Positions 46,201 through 59,064 are shown, numbered from the stretch's first letter. The stretch is 64,000 nt of DNA from Archilochus colubris (GCA_023079485.1 CM041083.1:153902552-153966551), one strand, 5' to 3'. The notes: a model not told the origin generated them from the letters alone. Numbers and translations are program-made.

Positions 46201-47989
46201 TTTTTTTCTTCAGAGAATGCTGACAGAGGCTGAACCATTAGACATGATTTATTATTACCTCAGTCATTAATTTCACCATTAGCATAATGTAACACACAAT
46301 ATATCACAAAAACCACCAGTAGAGCCTTCTAATAATACTGATGTTATGACACCACTGTAGTTGCTCCTACAGAATATGTTTCAAATTCTGTTTAGAAAGC
46401 AGAAATTTTGTTGACTTTCAGCAGTCTTTGAATCAGGCTAAACAGCTGAAGAATACTTTGTTACTGATTTTGTACCCGCATATTAGTTTCGTTCAACGTA
46501 CATCTTTCCAGTACTCGTTACCCTATTCCTCATTCCTCCAGCAAACCCAAATATATTTTTTTTTTTTCTGAATAAGGAATTTGTCTGGGGAATCATTTTC
46601 TTGATATGGTTGAAAAAAAAATCAGATCTCTTTGAACCATATTTAGAAAGCAAATGCTGTTTATTACTATTGAAGTTATCTTCAAATGTTCTAAGTTAAA
46701 GTTGTGCACTAAGAGATAGTTTAGGCAAGTTTTCAGGTAAAATTCAGGTCTTTTACTTTGTAAGCTCCATAGAGGTAAATTGACCTTCTAATAGGAAAGG
46801 TCTGAATAAAATTCCCATGGCTCCAAGAATACAAGTTGAGTAAATTTATACTTGATATAACAATATATAGAAATCCAAGACACAATGTAAACTTGGCTGT
46901 TTTCAGAGATGAAATAAACATTAAAATTAAGTTTATTCCATTGTTTAACCTTAAACAAAAGGAAAATTAAGTTACTACTGCTTTTAGTTGAAGTGCATTT
47001 CAGTCAAGATAGAACTGTGTGACTGAAATAATTCAAATTCAAATTATTTTCATACATAAAAATTTAATTGCATTCAGAGTACCTGGATGCTGCATGACTT
47101 TGTCTACTTTCAGCAGTTTCTGTCGTCTCTCTTAAGAAGTAAATGAGTAAGTTAAATTGCCTCAAAATTAAAGAGATGAGGTAATAAGCACTTGTTGGTA
47201 GATAACCTTGCAAAGGTCTATGATTTGACAACATCCAGATGTTTAATTTCATATTAGAAGATGCAGAGAAACATACTTCAGAATCCAGTTTTTGAAGGCA
47301 AATAAACCTTTTGTTGAGAATTAATAGAAGTTTTTTCTCTCACTTCATGAATGAGACTAAGCATCTGCTCATCACCAGGCATCTAAACAACTTTAAATTA
47401 GGAGGTACTCCTCTAGATCTTTACAGATGTGTGTAAAAGCTGTGTAACTTTTGTGGGTCTCCAGATTCCTACTATAATGAGATTACCTCGGATCAATAAG
47501 CTTCCCAGATGTGGAATTCATTCTTTATTAATTTCTTTTTCCTCAAAGGTGTTTTTGTTTTGTTTTGATTTGTCTTGTTTTCTCTTTTCTCCCATGCTAA
47601 TATTAAAATCATTGTCATAGAACGGCAGAAAAAATATGCTTCTACCACCGTGGAATGAAAGAGATCTATAATCACAAGTTCTCAGTGTGCGTTCAACTTT
47701 TGTTCTTACTTAAAATAGAATTGAAACTAGAGTTTTCTTCTGTTTCATTGTATCATTCTGTACTTTAGAGGTTACAGACATACAGAGCCACAACAGTTTT
47801 AGCCAATAACCAGGTGACAGATTCTTTCTGTTATTTCCCTACTATTCTCCCAGGGAAAGATAAAAAATAATAAGGGAGAAAAAAAATTAATGCTGAAAAA
47901 AATCTAGACTAGGCTTAATGAAGAAATGATAGTTAATTACTGTGAATTACATCTACAAGTATTTGAAAACACAACCCACACTCTTCAGC
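43231..47989. other. AT-rich noncoding DNA
   Basis: No gene or recognisable TE, apart from the hairpin at 44952-44990. The frame at 45191-45400 has no domain signal. Confidence 0.45.
44952..44990. other. Near-perfect 14-bp-stem hairpin
   Basis: CTCTCTTGCA (44957-44966) and TGCAAGAGAG (44977-44986) are perfect inverted repeats with a 10-nt loop. The stem extends by AAGT / ACTT with a one-base bulge. Too short for a typical pre-miRNA; function unknown. Confidence 0.7.
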
Positions 47990-48442
47990 TGGTAATTACT
48001 TCCTGACCAAAAAAAGTCCCAAACTGGACATCACCAATAGATGGAGGTAGCTGAATCCAGGATGCTGGTGACAGTCCACAAAAGCCCTGGAGCAGAAACA
48101 CCAGTCCTGTACAGGGAGGCAGGAGAAGGCAACTTTTATTGATGAACAATGTTCTCCAGCAGAGCCATAGCATCAGAGGAAGCAATGGACAAAAACAGAC
48201 CCAACCCACCCAGGGAAACCAGAAGGTTTAAGAGCCATTTTATACTGAGACACATGGGAAGAAATACTGTGATTGGTACATTTGGGCCACCTGACCCATC
48301 TTCACCTCCCCGTGGGCACAGCAGCATCACCCTAATGTAGCTGCTACATCACTGACTAGCAGCAGCTGGTGCTGCTCTCTGAGTCTCAGGTCAGCACAGA
48401 CATAGGCAGCTTTTATCCTGGTCATCTCAAACCAGGACTACA
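47990..48442 (-). mobile_element. LTR, probable solo (antisense)
   Basis: On the minus strand it begins TGTAGTCCTGGTTTG at 48442. It has TATAAAA at about 48244-48238 and AATAAA at 48140-48135, in the order expected for U3-R-U5. The 3' edge is uncertain and no TSD was found. The terminal inverted repeat TCCTGG / CCAGGA (10-nt loop) resembles that of the 16370 LTR although the bodies differ. Frames on both strands here are chance frames. Confidence 0.72.
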
Positions 48443-49200
48443 ACATATAACATGGCATAAGATTTGTGAGTTTCCAGTCAGGCTTTGACTCATATGACAA
48501 CTGGAAGCACAGAACACACATATACACCCCAGGAAAATGCCATACAGTAGGGGAAGGGGGTGGAAGAAAGGGAGAAGAAAAGAAAGGGAGAACAAGTGCC
48601 ACATAATCTGGCAGGAGGTGATACTCTTATATTTCTCACTCTCTCTCTCTCTAATGAGGATGAATGACATATTTGTCCGAAGAAGTCTGAAGACCTTGAG
48701 AAAAGATGAGTGAAGGGAGGCTATAAAACTCGAAAAGAGACAGCTTGAGAAAAGAGGGAAGACATAAAGTTTGAGAAGAACCAGCTCCTTGACAGGCTGA
48801 GGTTTAAAACTGTTTAATACTGTTAATTAAGAGAGAAAACACCAGGCCAAAAATTGTTAATTCTGCTGATGCAGCAGATGGCAAACTAGAACAGAGGCAA
48901 CCAACCACTCAACAGAACTTTTCAGGACAAGTCAGGATGAGTAATGACTGGTTAGTGGCTGTGGCACAGCAAGAAATGGGTAGCATAAAAGGAAGAGAGA
49001 CTCTAAACCCTGTCCTTTCTCCAAGGATGGGACCACCACCCCACCGCCCCCTCTTCTCTGCCATGAAACTGCTGATTGAGTTTCTGTCTTATATTTTCCT
49101 ACTCACTACAAATTTCAGGATAACTGATACGTGGTTTCTCTTTGCATCACATGACTGAAGAACAGGAAATTAAAAAAAGGGGGGGGGGCAGGTACAGAAG
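48443..49200. other. Unclassified repeat-like block next to an LTR
   Basis: Purine-rich, with a short CT repeat (about 48638-48652), a GCATAAAAGGAAG TATA-like site near 48984 and an A7G10 run near 49175-49191. It could be ERV internal or second-LTR sequence attached to the 48-kb LTR, but no retroviral coding motif is visible. Confidence 0.35.
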
Positions 49201-50210
49201 AGCTGGGCAATATCAGTTTCTTTGTGGACATCAGTGACAGTTGTCAGTTAGTTGTAAGTGATTTACAAGGTCTGCAATGATTATACCACATTTATTATTC
49301 CCCTGAGAACAGGCTATTTAAGCTGTGTATTGTCTTAGTTTTAAACACTTAAACAGCCTTAAACAACTCGGTATGAGTCACAAGTCCTAGTTTTCTGTAC
49401 TGTGAACAGAGTCTCCTGAAGAGGACAGTTCAACTAATCTGCTACTTGATTACATTACAGCTAGATAAAGGCAAAATAAACTATTATTTGTTTTTTTACA
49501 GTGGTAGTATGGCTTTTATACTTGTAGTGTATAGTACTCAGAGAAGCAGGACTGATAATTATAGAGTTATATCAACAGATAATTTCTTCCCAGTGTACAG
49601 TTACACAATAGGAGAGAAGAGAGGAGAGTAGCGGAGCTTGGGCTTTATGTGAGATAGAAAGGGTCAATCTTAGGCAAACTGGGTTACTTTCAAGCTTGAG
49701 TTTTAGCCATTCTTAGCTATAGCAGATATGTTTTAATTTTAAAATTAAAATAGCACTATAGGAATCAGCAATTTCACGTACATCACATAAATCAGCCCAG
49801 AGGCTCAGAAGTAAAAATTACTGTTTGATGTTTATATAGAGAATCAAATAAGAAAAGTTCTGAATATGCCACTAAGCTTCACTACTAAAAAGTCACACTA
49901 CCTCATATAGCCTGTGGACACATTATATGGTAATATAAATAGTATTTTCTTTATTAACGTAATCACTGATGAATAACAGAAGCATAGCAAATATGGTGTA
50001 ACAATATACTATGTATCATAAAAATAAGAATGGCTCTGTCTTACCTGATATAGACAAAAATGTGCTTGATTTAATGAGTTCCAGAAGCTAAAACAATTGT
50101 ACATTTTAATGAATATTTGGAAGATTTCATAGAATATATATACGTCACAGATTTATAAAAGAGCAACCACCATAAGAACCCTGCAGTTCAGAAAGAAACT
50201 GCTAGGGTTA
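49201..50210. other. AT-rich noncoding DNA
   Basis: No supported feature. Confidence 0.5.
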
Positions 50211-50330
50211 TGTTGTGTTTTAACCCCTGTAGGCAGCTACCCACCACACAGCTGCTCACTTCCTCTTCATCAGCAGGATGGGGAAGAGTATCAGACGTGA
50301 AAAAATGTAAAACATTCATATATTAACATG
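50211..50330 (-). mobile_element. LTR 3'-end fragment (antisense)
   Basis: TGTTGTGTTTTAACCCC, then GGCAGCTACCCACCACACAG and CAGGATGGGGAAGAG resemble, from memory, the end of an abundant avian ERV LTR read in antisense. Only about 120 bp is left and the TG at 50211 would be the LTR 3' terminus. Confidence 0.6.
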
Positions 50331-51884
50331 AAGATTTTTACTAGCTAAAAAGGTGTGCATGCATGTAAAGCAAAATAAGGAATTCAATCACTGGTTCCTA
50401 TCAGTCAGCAGATGTTTCTCCATTTAAGAAAAGCAGGGCTTCATCATGTATAATTGTTCCTTAGGAAGAAAAATGCCTAACCTGGACATCCTTCCCTGGT
50501 CCCTTCATCTCTGTAGCTTTAATTGCTGAGCATGACATAATATGGTATAGTATATCCCTTTGGTCAACTGAGGAAACAACACCATGTGTGCTATTATGAA
50601 GAAATTTAACTCTTTTAACACTGTTGATTTCAAATGCATGAAAGTATGGGGGAATTAGGTTTGTTATTCCAAATAGCTATTTGAGACTGGAAAAATTATC
50701 TTCCACATGACTTTCAAAAACAGATCTAGAAGGAATAGATTAATAAGCAAAATAGAAAGCAATTCCCATATGTGCATGCAATGAAGGCAGGAAGCCAAAG
50801 AGCACCATTTAGCTACATGTAACCATTAAATCTGCTGAGATTGTAAGGTGCAATATTAGATGTGCTGTTAGATTATAAGAAGTTTTGTCTGTGTTCCTAA
50901 ATTACTCATGCAACACACTGATTTAATACAAGAAAAGAAATACATCTGCAAACTCTGTGTCTGATGGAGTGCTTCACATGAAAGGTATCCAAATAATCAG
51001 AAATATGGATCATTGAAGTATAATACTGCTTCCTGACAAGTAAGATCTGCAGCACGAGAGATCCTCTTAATTCAGCATAATGAGGTCTTTGACACACTAC
51101 CTACCTCATATCCAGGCTCTTAAAGCCACTTGCTTTTTAAGCATTTTCTGATACTAATTATCTAATCCAACCAGTAAAATCTGATTAACTTCTTGGTGCC
51201 AGAGACATAAATCTGTCAGGAAACTCAGACCCAAAATAAAAGTTGTCTCTCAGTTACTATCACAGGACTAAATTTTTAATTATCCTATCCCAAACAGAAC
51301 CTGCTACGCATTCTCTGTACAATATACAGGAATGATGAATGGTCCAGAGACAGAACGTAAAAAACCCCTTATACCAATAGTGGAAATGATCTAGAGCTAT
51401 TAAAAGGCACTTACCTTTCTCTAGAGCTCAGGGGCTTAAATTAGGTCTAAAAAGAGAGAATATCTTTTCATCATATACAAAAAGACCCTTACACTAACTG
51501 GAGTTACACAAGGCTATTTACAAAATGTGTTTTCTGATTAATTCAGCAGTGTTGTTTTTTTTTTATTATAAATCAACTCAGCAATTGAAGTGATCATGCT
51601 CAAATGTAGCATATATAGAAATTCATCAGTTGAAGGGAAGCATGTGTCCAAGGGAAAATTACTGAGTGTTTCATACTTGGAAAAATTAAAACAACCTAGC
51701 CTCAAAGCCAACAAAACCAAACCACTCCACCCAGATTTGGAAACATTAAGTCACTTTACCTTCATTTGAGAAACTATTTCTTTGGAAAATGAATATTTTT
51801 CTGTTATTTTTTTCTTTTTAGTTAATATAGAGTTTTTAGCAGTATGTACTAAAGGATGCCTTCAGAAAACCCAGGTCCCTTAAT
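50331..51884. other. AT-rich noncoding DNA
   Basis: No supported feature. Confidence 0.5.
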
Positions 51885-52605
51885 TGCTACACACCAAATT
51901 AAAAATTAGACAGCAATATGTTTTTACTCCGAACAAAGTTATTGGTATCCTGGGCTTCATTGGGCAGAGCATTGCCAGCAGGCTGTGGAAGGTGATGCTT
52001 CTCTACTCTGCACTGGTGAGGTCACACCTGGAACACTGTATCCAGATCTGGACTCTTCAGCATAAGAGACACATCAACATGCCAAAGACAGTTCAACTAC
52101 AGGGACACAAAGATGATGAAGGAATTGGAGCATCTTTCTTAGGAGGAAAGGCTTAGAGAGATGGAACTCTTTCACCTAAACAAGAGAAGTCTCTAGGGGA
52201 ACCTAATCAATGTATATGAATAACTGAAGGGAGGGTGTGAAGAAAATGAAGCCTGGTAAAGGTTGGACTGGATAATCTTGGAGGTCTCCTCCAATCTAAA
52301 TATTCTGTGAGTCTCTATGATTCTGTGTAACAGGACAAGAGGTAACCTCTTCAGGTTACATCCTCAGGTTACCTCTGAACATAAGGAAGCACTTTTTCAC
52401 TATGACAATGATGGAACACTGACATAGGTTTTCCAAGGATTTTGTGGAATCTGCATCCTTGGATATATTTAAAATCCATTTGGACATTCTCCTAGGCAGC
52501 TGGGTTTAGGTGGCCTAGCTTGAGCAGGGGGATTCGACCAGATGACCTCCAGAAGTCCTTTCAAATCTCAGCTGTTTTGTGATTCTGTGATTCTACCTTA
52601 TTTAT
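51885..52605 (+). mobile_element. CR1 LINE 3' part (sense), older copy
   Basis: The post-RT segment (GCTTCTCTACTCTGCACTGG, TGGTGAGGTCACACCTGGAA) continues through GAAGGAATTGGAGCATC and, after an interruption, ACAGGACAAGAGGTAAC to a 3' end with TTTTGTGATTCTGTGATTCT. It is quite diverged. Confidence 0.88.
52256..52328 (+). mobile_element. CR1 3' end nested inside an older CR1
   Basis: GGTTGGACTGGATAATCTTG, then GGAGGTCTCCTCCAATC and CTCTATGATTCTGTG form a complete CR1 3' terminus in the middle of the host CR1, whose own 3' end follows about 250 bp later. A nested younger insertion is the simplest reading. Confidence 0.75.
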
Positions 52606-54543
52606 GTTTTTAAGAACATAAGCAGTGTTAATATTCAAAAAAACCAATCTGAGACAAAACAAATCAACAGCAAAAAAATGATGTTGCTCTACAATCCTAT
52701 GAAGTTACCTATAATGAATCAGTATTACACTCCACTGCAATTCTGCATGACCCCACCTCCAGAAAAGGAATGAACTGTACAAAAAATGCTAATTATGTCA
52801 TTTAATCTACTTCTGAAAGATGCATTGATATTATTTAGTTTGTGGTATGTAAATACAAATAATGTACCTGGAAAAGGTAGAGAAAGGAAAAGGTCAAATG
52901 AAGGGACAGAACTGAAACGCCTCCAGGGTACCATGACTTCCTTGAGAAGCTGAAGGCTTTCCCAAAATGAAAAGGAAAGGCTGTAAAAAGACTATGCTGA
53001 TTTGATACTTCAAAAAGCAATGAAATTCATTCAGTGCAAATAAGTCTCCCACAGGATTTGTAGGGTGGAATACTTCCCTTTAATTAAATATACATTCATT
53101 CAGAAGCTACGAGAAATTTAGCTGGACATGAGTTAATTCCTAAATGCACCTACTTAATTAAATTATCTTCAGTGTTTCCCTATAGAATCACTAACTTTAG
53201 TTCAGCTGGTGTTTAAAGTGATTTAGCATTATAAGAAATGTCTAAAAAATAAAAAAATCCTTCTGATTTTAAAGGATATTGTATTTATTTTTTTAAGACA
53301 CTAGCAAAAAAAAAATAAATGGAAACCTGGAAAAAAAATTAAAAAGGACTAATAGATTCTCAGAACTGTTCCAGGCTTAGCGTTTCAGAACAGTCAGGAC
53401 ATGAGAAAATGTCAGTGTCACAATAAAACTGGAAAGAAAAGTAAATTGACAAAATTTATCCTTGGCCTTAAGCATTTGCATAAAAATAGTCGAAGTGGAA
53501 AGCAAAACTGGGTAGATTAAATCTATTCTCAATTTCCTGATAGCTAGAATTTCATGAGGCAACTTTAAATTGCCTGAAATACCTACCTATACCTCAACTG
53601 CCTTTACATACATATTAGAGCTTAATTGTGATCATCCAGGGTATATTTTTTTTGAATGATAAATAGGAGTCTTTAGATAAATTGGATATTTAAGACTCAA
53701 ACAGAATTTCTCCTGAGGGAAAGGAGATACCACACTTGTAGCTGCAACTAAGAATACACAATTTTGTTTAAATACAGATATTAATACAAACTGAAAAGGA
53801 CAAGTTTTAAAACACCTGACAGATCTAAAATTGAAGGGATGCAAAGCATATCAACAGCACTAGCTATAACATTTAAAGATTCCTTGCATGATTATCTAAA
53901 CGTCCTTCCATAAGCCTGGGATGACCTACATGAGCGAGTTACGTGTTAGTTAGAAGACAGAAGCCTGTGAAGTCTCCCATTTTTAATTGTTGTTTTTATT
54001 TTTTTGTTTGTTTGTTTTTAATACACATGAACAACAACAACAACAAAGAGGGTCACCGATGTCTTCTGTCCAACTAATTCCCAATGCACTCCAGCATTAT
54101 GATCACATAGGTACCTGGCATATTTCCTGTCCAAAAAGTACCATGATCTCCCTCTGAGACCTTCTGCCCTAGATTTCCTTCTTGAGGAACAATACTCTAT
54201 GATAAAGTCTAGTATATTTTTAGGTTGAAAGATATGGTTTGGAAGGTAGCAGGGGTACTCCCTTGGACAGAGGAATGCAGATGTTCTCCTAGAGTTGAAA
54301 CTTGTTAAGCCAGGAACTGGTTTGCTTGGTATAAAGCTAAGATATCAAATTGTTACTTCAGGGCAAGCTTATTATTTAATTGCATGGATTTTATTTGTGC
54401 TGTCTTTCCTCTTATTAAAAACTATTCCATTATTAGTTTGATTTATTAATATGTAGTAATAATCAAGAATAATCCTTTTTTTCTGAAAGGATTTTGGAAT
54501 TTGTGAATGCTAAGGGACATGCAATTGACTTCAATGGGTTATG
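52606..54543. other. AT-rich noncoding DNA
   Basis: No gene. A short (CAA)n tract lies at about 54030-54046. Confidence 0.45.
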
Positions 54544-55629
54544 TGTGGGAAGTGGCAAAGGTTCTGTGGGTGATAAGAAAGGAATATGCTAATGAGTAAA
54601 TAATGTTCTTGCAGAAGTTATTGCCAGTATGCAAGCAGCAGGGCTTTGTGTAGCACCTGAAAAAATTCCAAATATGGCTCTATCTTGGCTCTATGGTAGT
54701 ATCTTGGTTGGAGGATACAAAATCAAAGCATCACTCTGCAGAAAATAGAATAGCAAGGGTGCAAACTCTCAATGGCCTTCAGAGACTGCTAGGAGCTATT
54801 AACTGGATCGGACTTCTTTTAGGGCTCACCACAGAAGATATGAATCCTCTGTTTTCACTGTTATAAGGCGATTCAGATTTAGCATCACCCCAATCTTTGA
54901 CACAAAAAGTGCGACAAGCTCTAAGCAAGACCTCTACAGCAGTTTGTACTCGACAAGCCCATCGAACACCTGTTTTGCTTTTTGTGTTTTTATCATCATT
55001 TCAACCTTTTGGGATGTTGAGATGATGGTTTCGCAGGTATTGTTACTAGGCTGGAAGGTGCCTTATTTTGGGGTTCACATTCTAGTCTTCATGGCCCTCT
55101 AGCAAAAGGCAGTAAGATTGCTGGCCTTCTAGCAGCTATGGCTTAGGTCTAAAATACGTTCATGTTTCCTTAACATTAATTTACGGGAAGGGCCATTTCC
55201 TTTAATAACTTGGGGGTAGGGGTATGCTTGTGTTTCCAGGAATTCTGAACCTCACTGGATCCTAGCAAGATGCATAAGGCCAGCCTTGAAGGAAAAGGAC
55301 TAACATTCCCTCTGATCATTCGTGCAGCTCTTGATTTTTTTTTTTTTTTTTTTTCTTCTTGCTTATGGACGTGGTTCTTATGGTTTGTATTGCTTCAGCC
55401 TAAAAATTTGAAAAGGGATGGAAGTTTTTTGCAAAATTGTTAACAGGAATTATTTTGTTGGGAGTCTCATTCTCTTGATATTTGTTTACCTGTCTGTATT
55501 AACTTGTGCAATTAATAAGTTTTTGTAAAAGAAAGGGCAGATGGGGAAGCTAGAGTACATATATGGGCCCTGGGATTAATAAAGTTGTCTCAGCAGGGTA
55601 ACTTCTGAGTCCATGAATAGTACTCCACA
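54544..55629 (+). mobile_element. ERV remnant: pol fragment inside a split LTR
   Basis: The first ~75 bp (TGTGGGAAGTGGCAAAGG...) match the start of the solo LTR at 59065. The last ~95 bp (…AATAAAGTTGTCTCAGCAGG ... CTCCACA) match that LTR's end. Between them lie a decayed RT fragment and about 400 bp of unassigned sequence with a poly-T run. The ends are flanked by GTTATG and GTTTTG, a 6-bp TSD with one mismatch. It is most simply a provirus that lost the rest of both LTRs and most of its interior. Confidence 0.75.
54614..55025 (+). pseudogene. Retroviral pol relic (RT palm end and thumb)
   Basis: In frame from 54614 the sequence reads AAGLCVAPEK and a YGSILVGGY-like block, the RT palm/thumb junction, to a TAG at 54746. 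In a shifted frame from 54759 it reads LQRLLGAINWI, then LGLTTEDMNPLFSLL, a TAA at 54864, GDSDLASPQSLTQ and QALSKT, to a TGA at 55023. These are thumb-domain motifs typical of class II (ERV-K/betaretroviral) RTs. One frameshift and at least two in-frame stops make it a dead relic. The catalytic YxDD region is not included. Confidence 0.78.
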
Positions 55630-58600
55630 GTTTTGCCCGCTCTAGAAAGAGTTAAATGGCTGTTGGGTTAAGACTGAATAATAACTTCCTGAAGAACCAG
55701 CAAAGTACACTTCACATTATTTTCTGTTTAGTAGTTCTGTAACATTGTGAAGGAAACATCTGTGAATTTATCTGCTGGAATGATGGCTGCCAGCAAGAAT
55801 TTCACTCACAGTGTTTTACGATCATTTAGAGCTTCTGGAGCTAATTTGTTCACTTTAAGCTGTAGAGCTCTTTGGAGAAATTAAACTAATGAGTGCTGAC
55901 TTATGAATATGTTCTCGGATTTGCATGTGTTAATAAAATTAAACTTCGGAAAATTATAAGCTTTTTAACTATGTAAAAATTAATACTACACAGGTCCCCA
56001 GTGGTTTTGGTTCCTGTGGTCAATTACTAAGGTCAGCGTTTTGTTTTTTTTTTTTTTTTTTAGCTGCTAGTATTTTTCCCACAGGGATCAGTCTGAAAAT
56101 ATAACAATATAATTTATTATTTTTTATTATTTATTTTTCAGTGATTAATTTATCTGTTAGAAGTCCAGAAAAAAAACATTCTCTGACTGGGAAAATAAAC
56201 CAAGCAAATTTCTCGCACTACTAGTGATTGCGGAATTTTCTCAGTTGTAGAAATAATATACCAGAAAGAGAATCTATGAAGCAGCATCAGTCAAGAATAA
56301 TTACAGTGAAGGTAGCAGAGCTCCCTTTTATTTTAACTAAGATTAAAATCTGCAGCAAACTGACACTTACTGATTTGTGATAACATCTAAGCTGGCAGCC
56401 ATTTTATCATGTAATTCTGGATTTTTGGTTAGAAAAGTATTTTTTAGTGACAGCACAGTTAGATGGTGAGGATTATACAAATAAAGATCTGTAAGAATTC
56501 AGTCACAAAATGGACAAAAAACACAGTAACACTAGAAAACTGGTTCATAGAGCTGTGATACCAATATAGTCCTGCCTCCATTGCATCACTGACAAGCTTA
56601 AAACATATTTCAAATCTATTATATTTGTTTCAAGGTCTTTTACAGGAGGTCCAAATAAGAGAGTTAAAAAATTTTATATGAAATAAACTTTGCTGCAGAC
56701 AAAAGCACCATGATGTGCTTTTACTGCGTCTGTTAGCATCTTCTTAAAAACTCCCATATGAATTAAAAACCATAGTGCTAACACAAACTTACTTGGAAGC
56801 AAAGATAACTGAAACTGAAGAATGGTATAATATGCACAAAAATAGTAATCTAGTAATCAACCACTTTTTGTCTGAAGTTGGAACTTGAAGAGCTTGAATA
56901 CAGTTTTAAAATAGCATCTCTCTCCACAGGCTGAACATCTACTTTTCTTCAGATTGATATGGTTGAGGAGATTCCTAAAGTATTTCTATTGTTTGAAGAC
57001 TAATAAAAATAAATTAAAAAAAGAAAAAAGTATTATTTGAAGTAAAACTCTATTTGGTCACCTGAATCACTCTATAGGGTCCATTTAGTGTGTTAACCAG
57101 AGATGCAGGTCAGTTGCCTGTAGATCTACGTCCTGTGCTCTTTGATACTTCCTAAGGTATCCTAGACATCCACACAGGACTGATAATTTAAGCAGCAGCT
57201 AGGGTGCAGCTGAAGGAAAGTTGAAACACCTTAGATTGTCTTAAGTGGCACAAGGTACAAGAATTACACAAATTAAATGCAGTGTTTATCTTGAATGTTG
57301 TGAGAATTTACACCTCAGGAGCTGAACCAGCTGCCAAAATTTAAAAGTTTGTTGATTTACTACATGTTCTAGGCTATGCAAAACATCTCTAGCTATGTCT
57401 GGCAGATATTTTAGGTATGCCCAACCAGTCCAGCTGAAGATGCAGAATTCAGGTAGAATACTATGTATCACCTAAAAAAGCACTAGACATGTTAATTTAG
57501 TTATCTGAGCTGAAATCCATTTCTACATTTACACACCTAAATACGGAACTGAGTCCTAAAACTGTGAGAAAAGTTCTGTTGATGGTGATTTGGGTGCACT
57601 AGATAGTAGATGACCTGCACCTTCCTAGAGTAAGGAGAAGCAAATTTCAGGATTTCAGACTTCCAGTACTCCTATATATTTATTTACTTACGTGGTTAAG
57701 TCTGGATTTCTTAGATATCAGGAACATGTCCCTAACTGCATGAACAGCCTATATACTAATTTAACATCTGACTGAAGAAATAAGTTCTTATATTTTGGAG
57801 CATAAGTGGAAATCAGGTTTTGATGGTTTACTCTTTTGTTATAAATGTAATTATAATTGTTATTACTTCAGGGAGGCACATGGCAAATAATGAAAATTTA
57901 CGAAACTATGGAGAAAATGGAAGCATAAAAATAATAAGCAGATTAACCACTGCATCTATAGTATTGGATGAGAGGAGAACAGTGCTCAGCTAACAAAAAA
58001 GAAAAAAAGTAACAACCTTTGAGCAGAGTGGAACTATGTGAAATCAATTTTGTGGTAAATCCATACAACTACTTATAAACCAAATCCTACAGTTTTTACA
58101 AAACAATTAAATACAATTACAGATCTGATAAAAATGTCAATAGTTGCTTGCCATAACATCTAAACAATCAGTCTCTGACTTTAAAACTCCTCATCATCAA
58201 TCTCTGTCTCATGCTTCTGGGACATTTTTGCTGTTCTGGCACACCACATGCTAGGATACCTTTGTTGGTATCAACCCTATTATGTAGGTCTAACTTTTAG
58301 GTTGTTGCAGTGGTCAGCAAAGTCTCAAATGTCTCATTAACAATGAAATAATACCTATGTTGGATGCTTAACAAGAGAAAAATAGCATTTCCATCATTTA
58401 TACTAGAAGAGCATATCAATAATGTGACTGCATTATACTATGGAGCAAGTCCTGAGAGAACCCATCATAGCTGTAGTCAGAAATGTCAGGAAGGAACTTT
58501 GTGGCTTGTTGCCACTTGCCTCCAGTGGTTTCTCTGGGTTCAAACCTAAGCATGATTCAGTCATGGAAGGAGCTAAAGTGCTTTCAATATAATACCTGTG

Positions 58601-59064
58601 CTGTATTACCATGCTCTCTGTGGGTCTGGGCTTTAGGCAGCTTGGTGGTGAATACCTTCCTTTAATGTAAACATTAAAGTGACAGTAATAAATATGTAAT
58701 TTATTAATTCTTATTGCCAATACTTGGTGCCTGTCATTCAATCTTTCTTCTCCAGCTCCACAAGCCAAAGCACAATTGTTCAACAGAGGAAAAAACAGTA
58801 ATAGATATGTAATTTATTAATTCTTCTGTGATATGAAGACAGAGGAAAATTATGTTAATACTTTTATACAAAGCATCTTATAATTCCTTTATTTTCTTCA
58901 ATATTAAAAACAATTGTCAGCCGTTTATCTACACAAGGCTCCTATATATCTTTTCTCCTAATTCAGAGATCAGAATGAAGACATTATTGCAATTTTATAG
59001 TGCAAATGCATTGAATGAATTTGAGATACTGATCCTAGATCTCTGTGAATACATAGAACCATAG
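55630..59064. other. AT-rich noncoding DNA
   Basis: No gene. It contains a poly-T at about 56042-56060 and the 31-bp direct repeat described separately at 58682-58825. Confidence 0.45.
58682..58825 (+). repeat. 31-bp direct repeats around an 82-bp A-tailed segment
   Basis: 58682-58712 and 58795-58825 match at 30 of 31 positions. The 82 bp between them ends in an A-rich run (GAGGAAAAA). This has the look of a small retroposed insert with a long target duplication, or a plain local duplication. The insert is not recognised. Confidence 0.6.
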
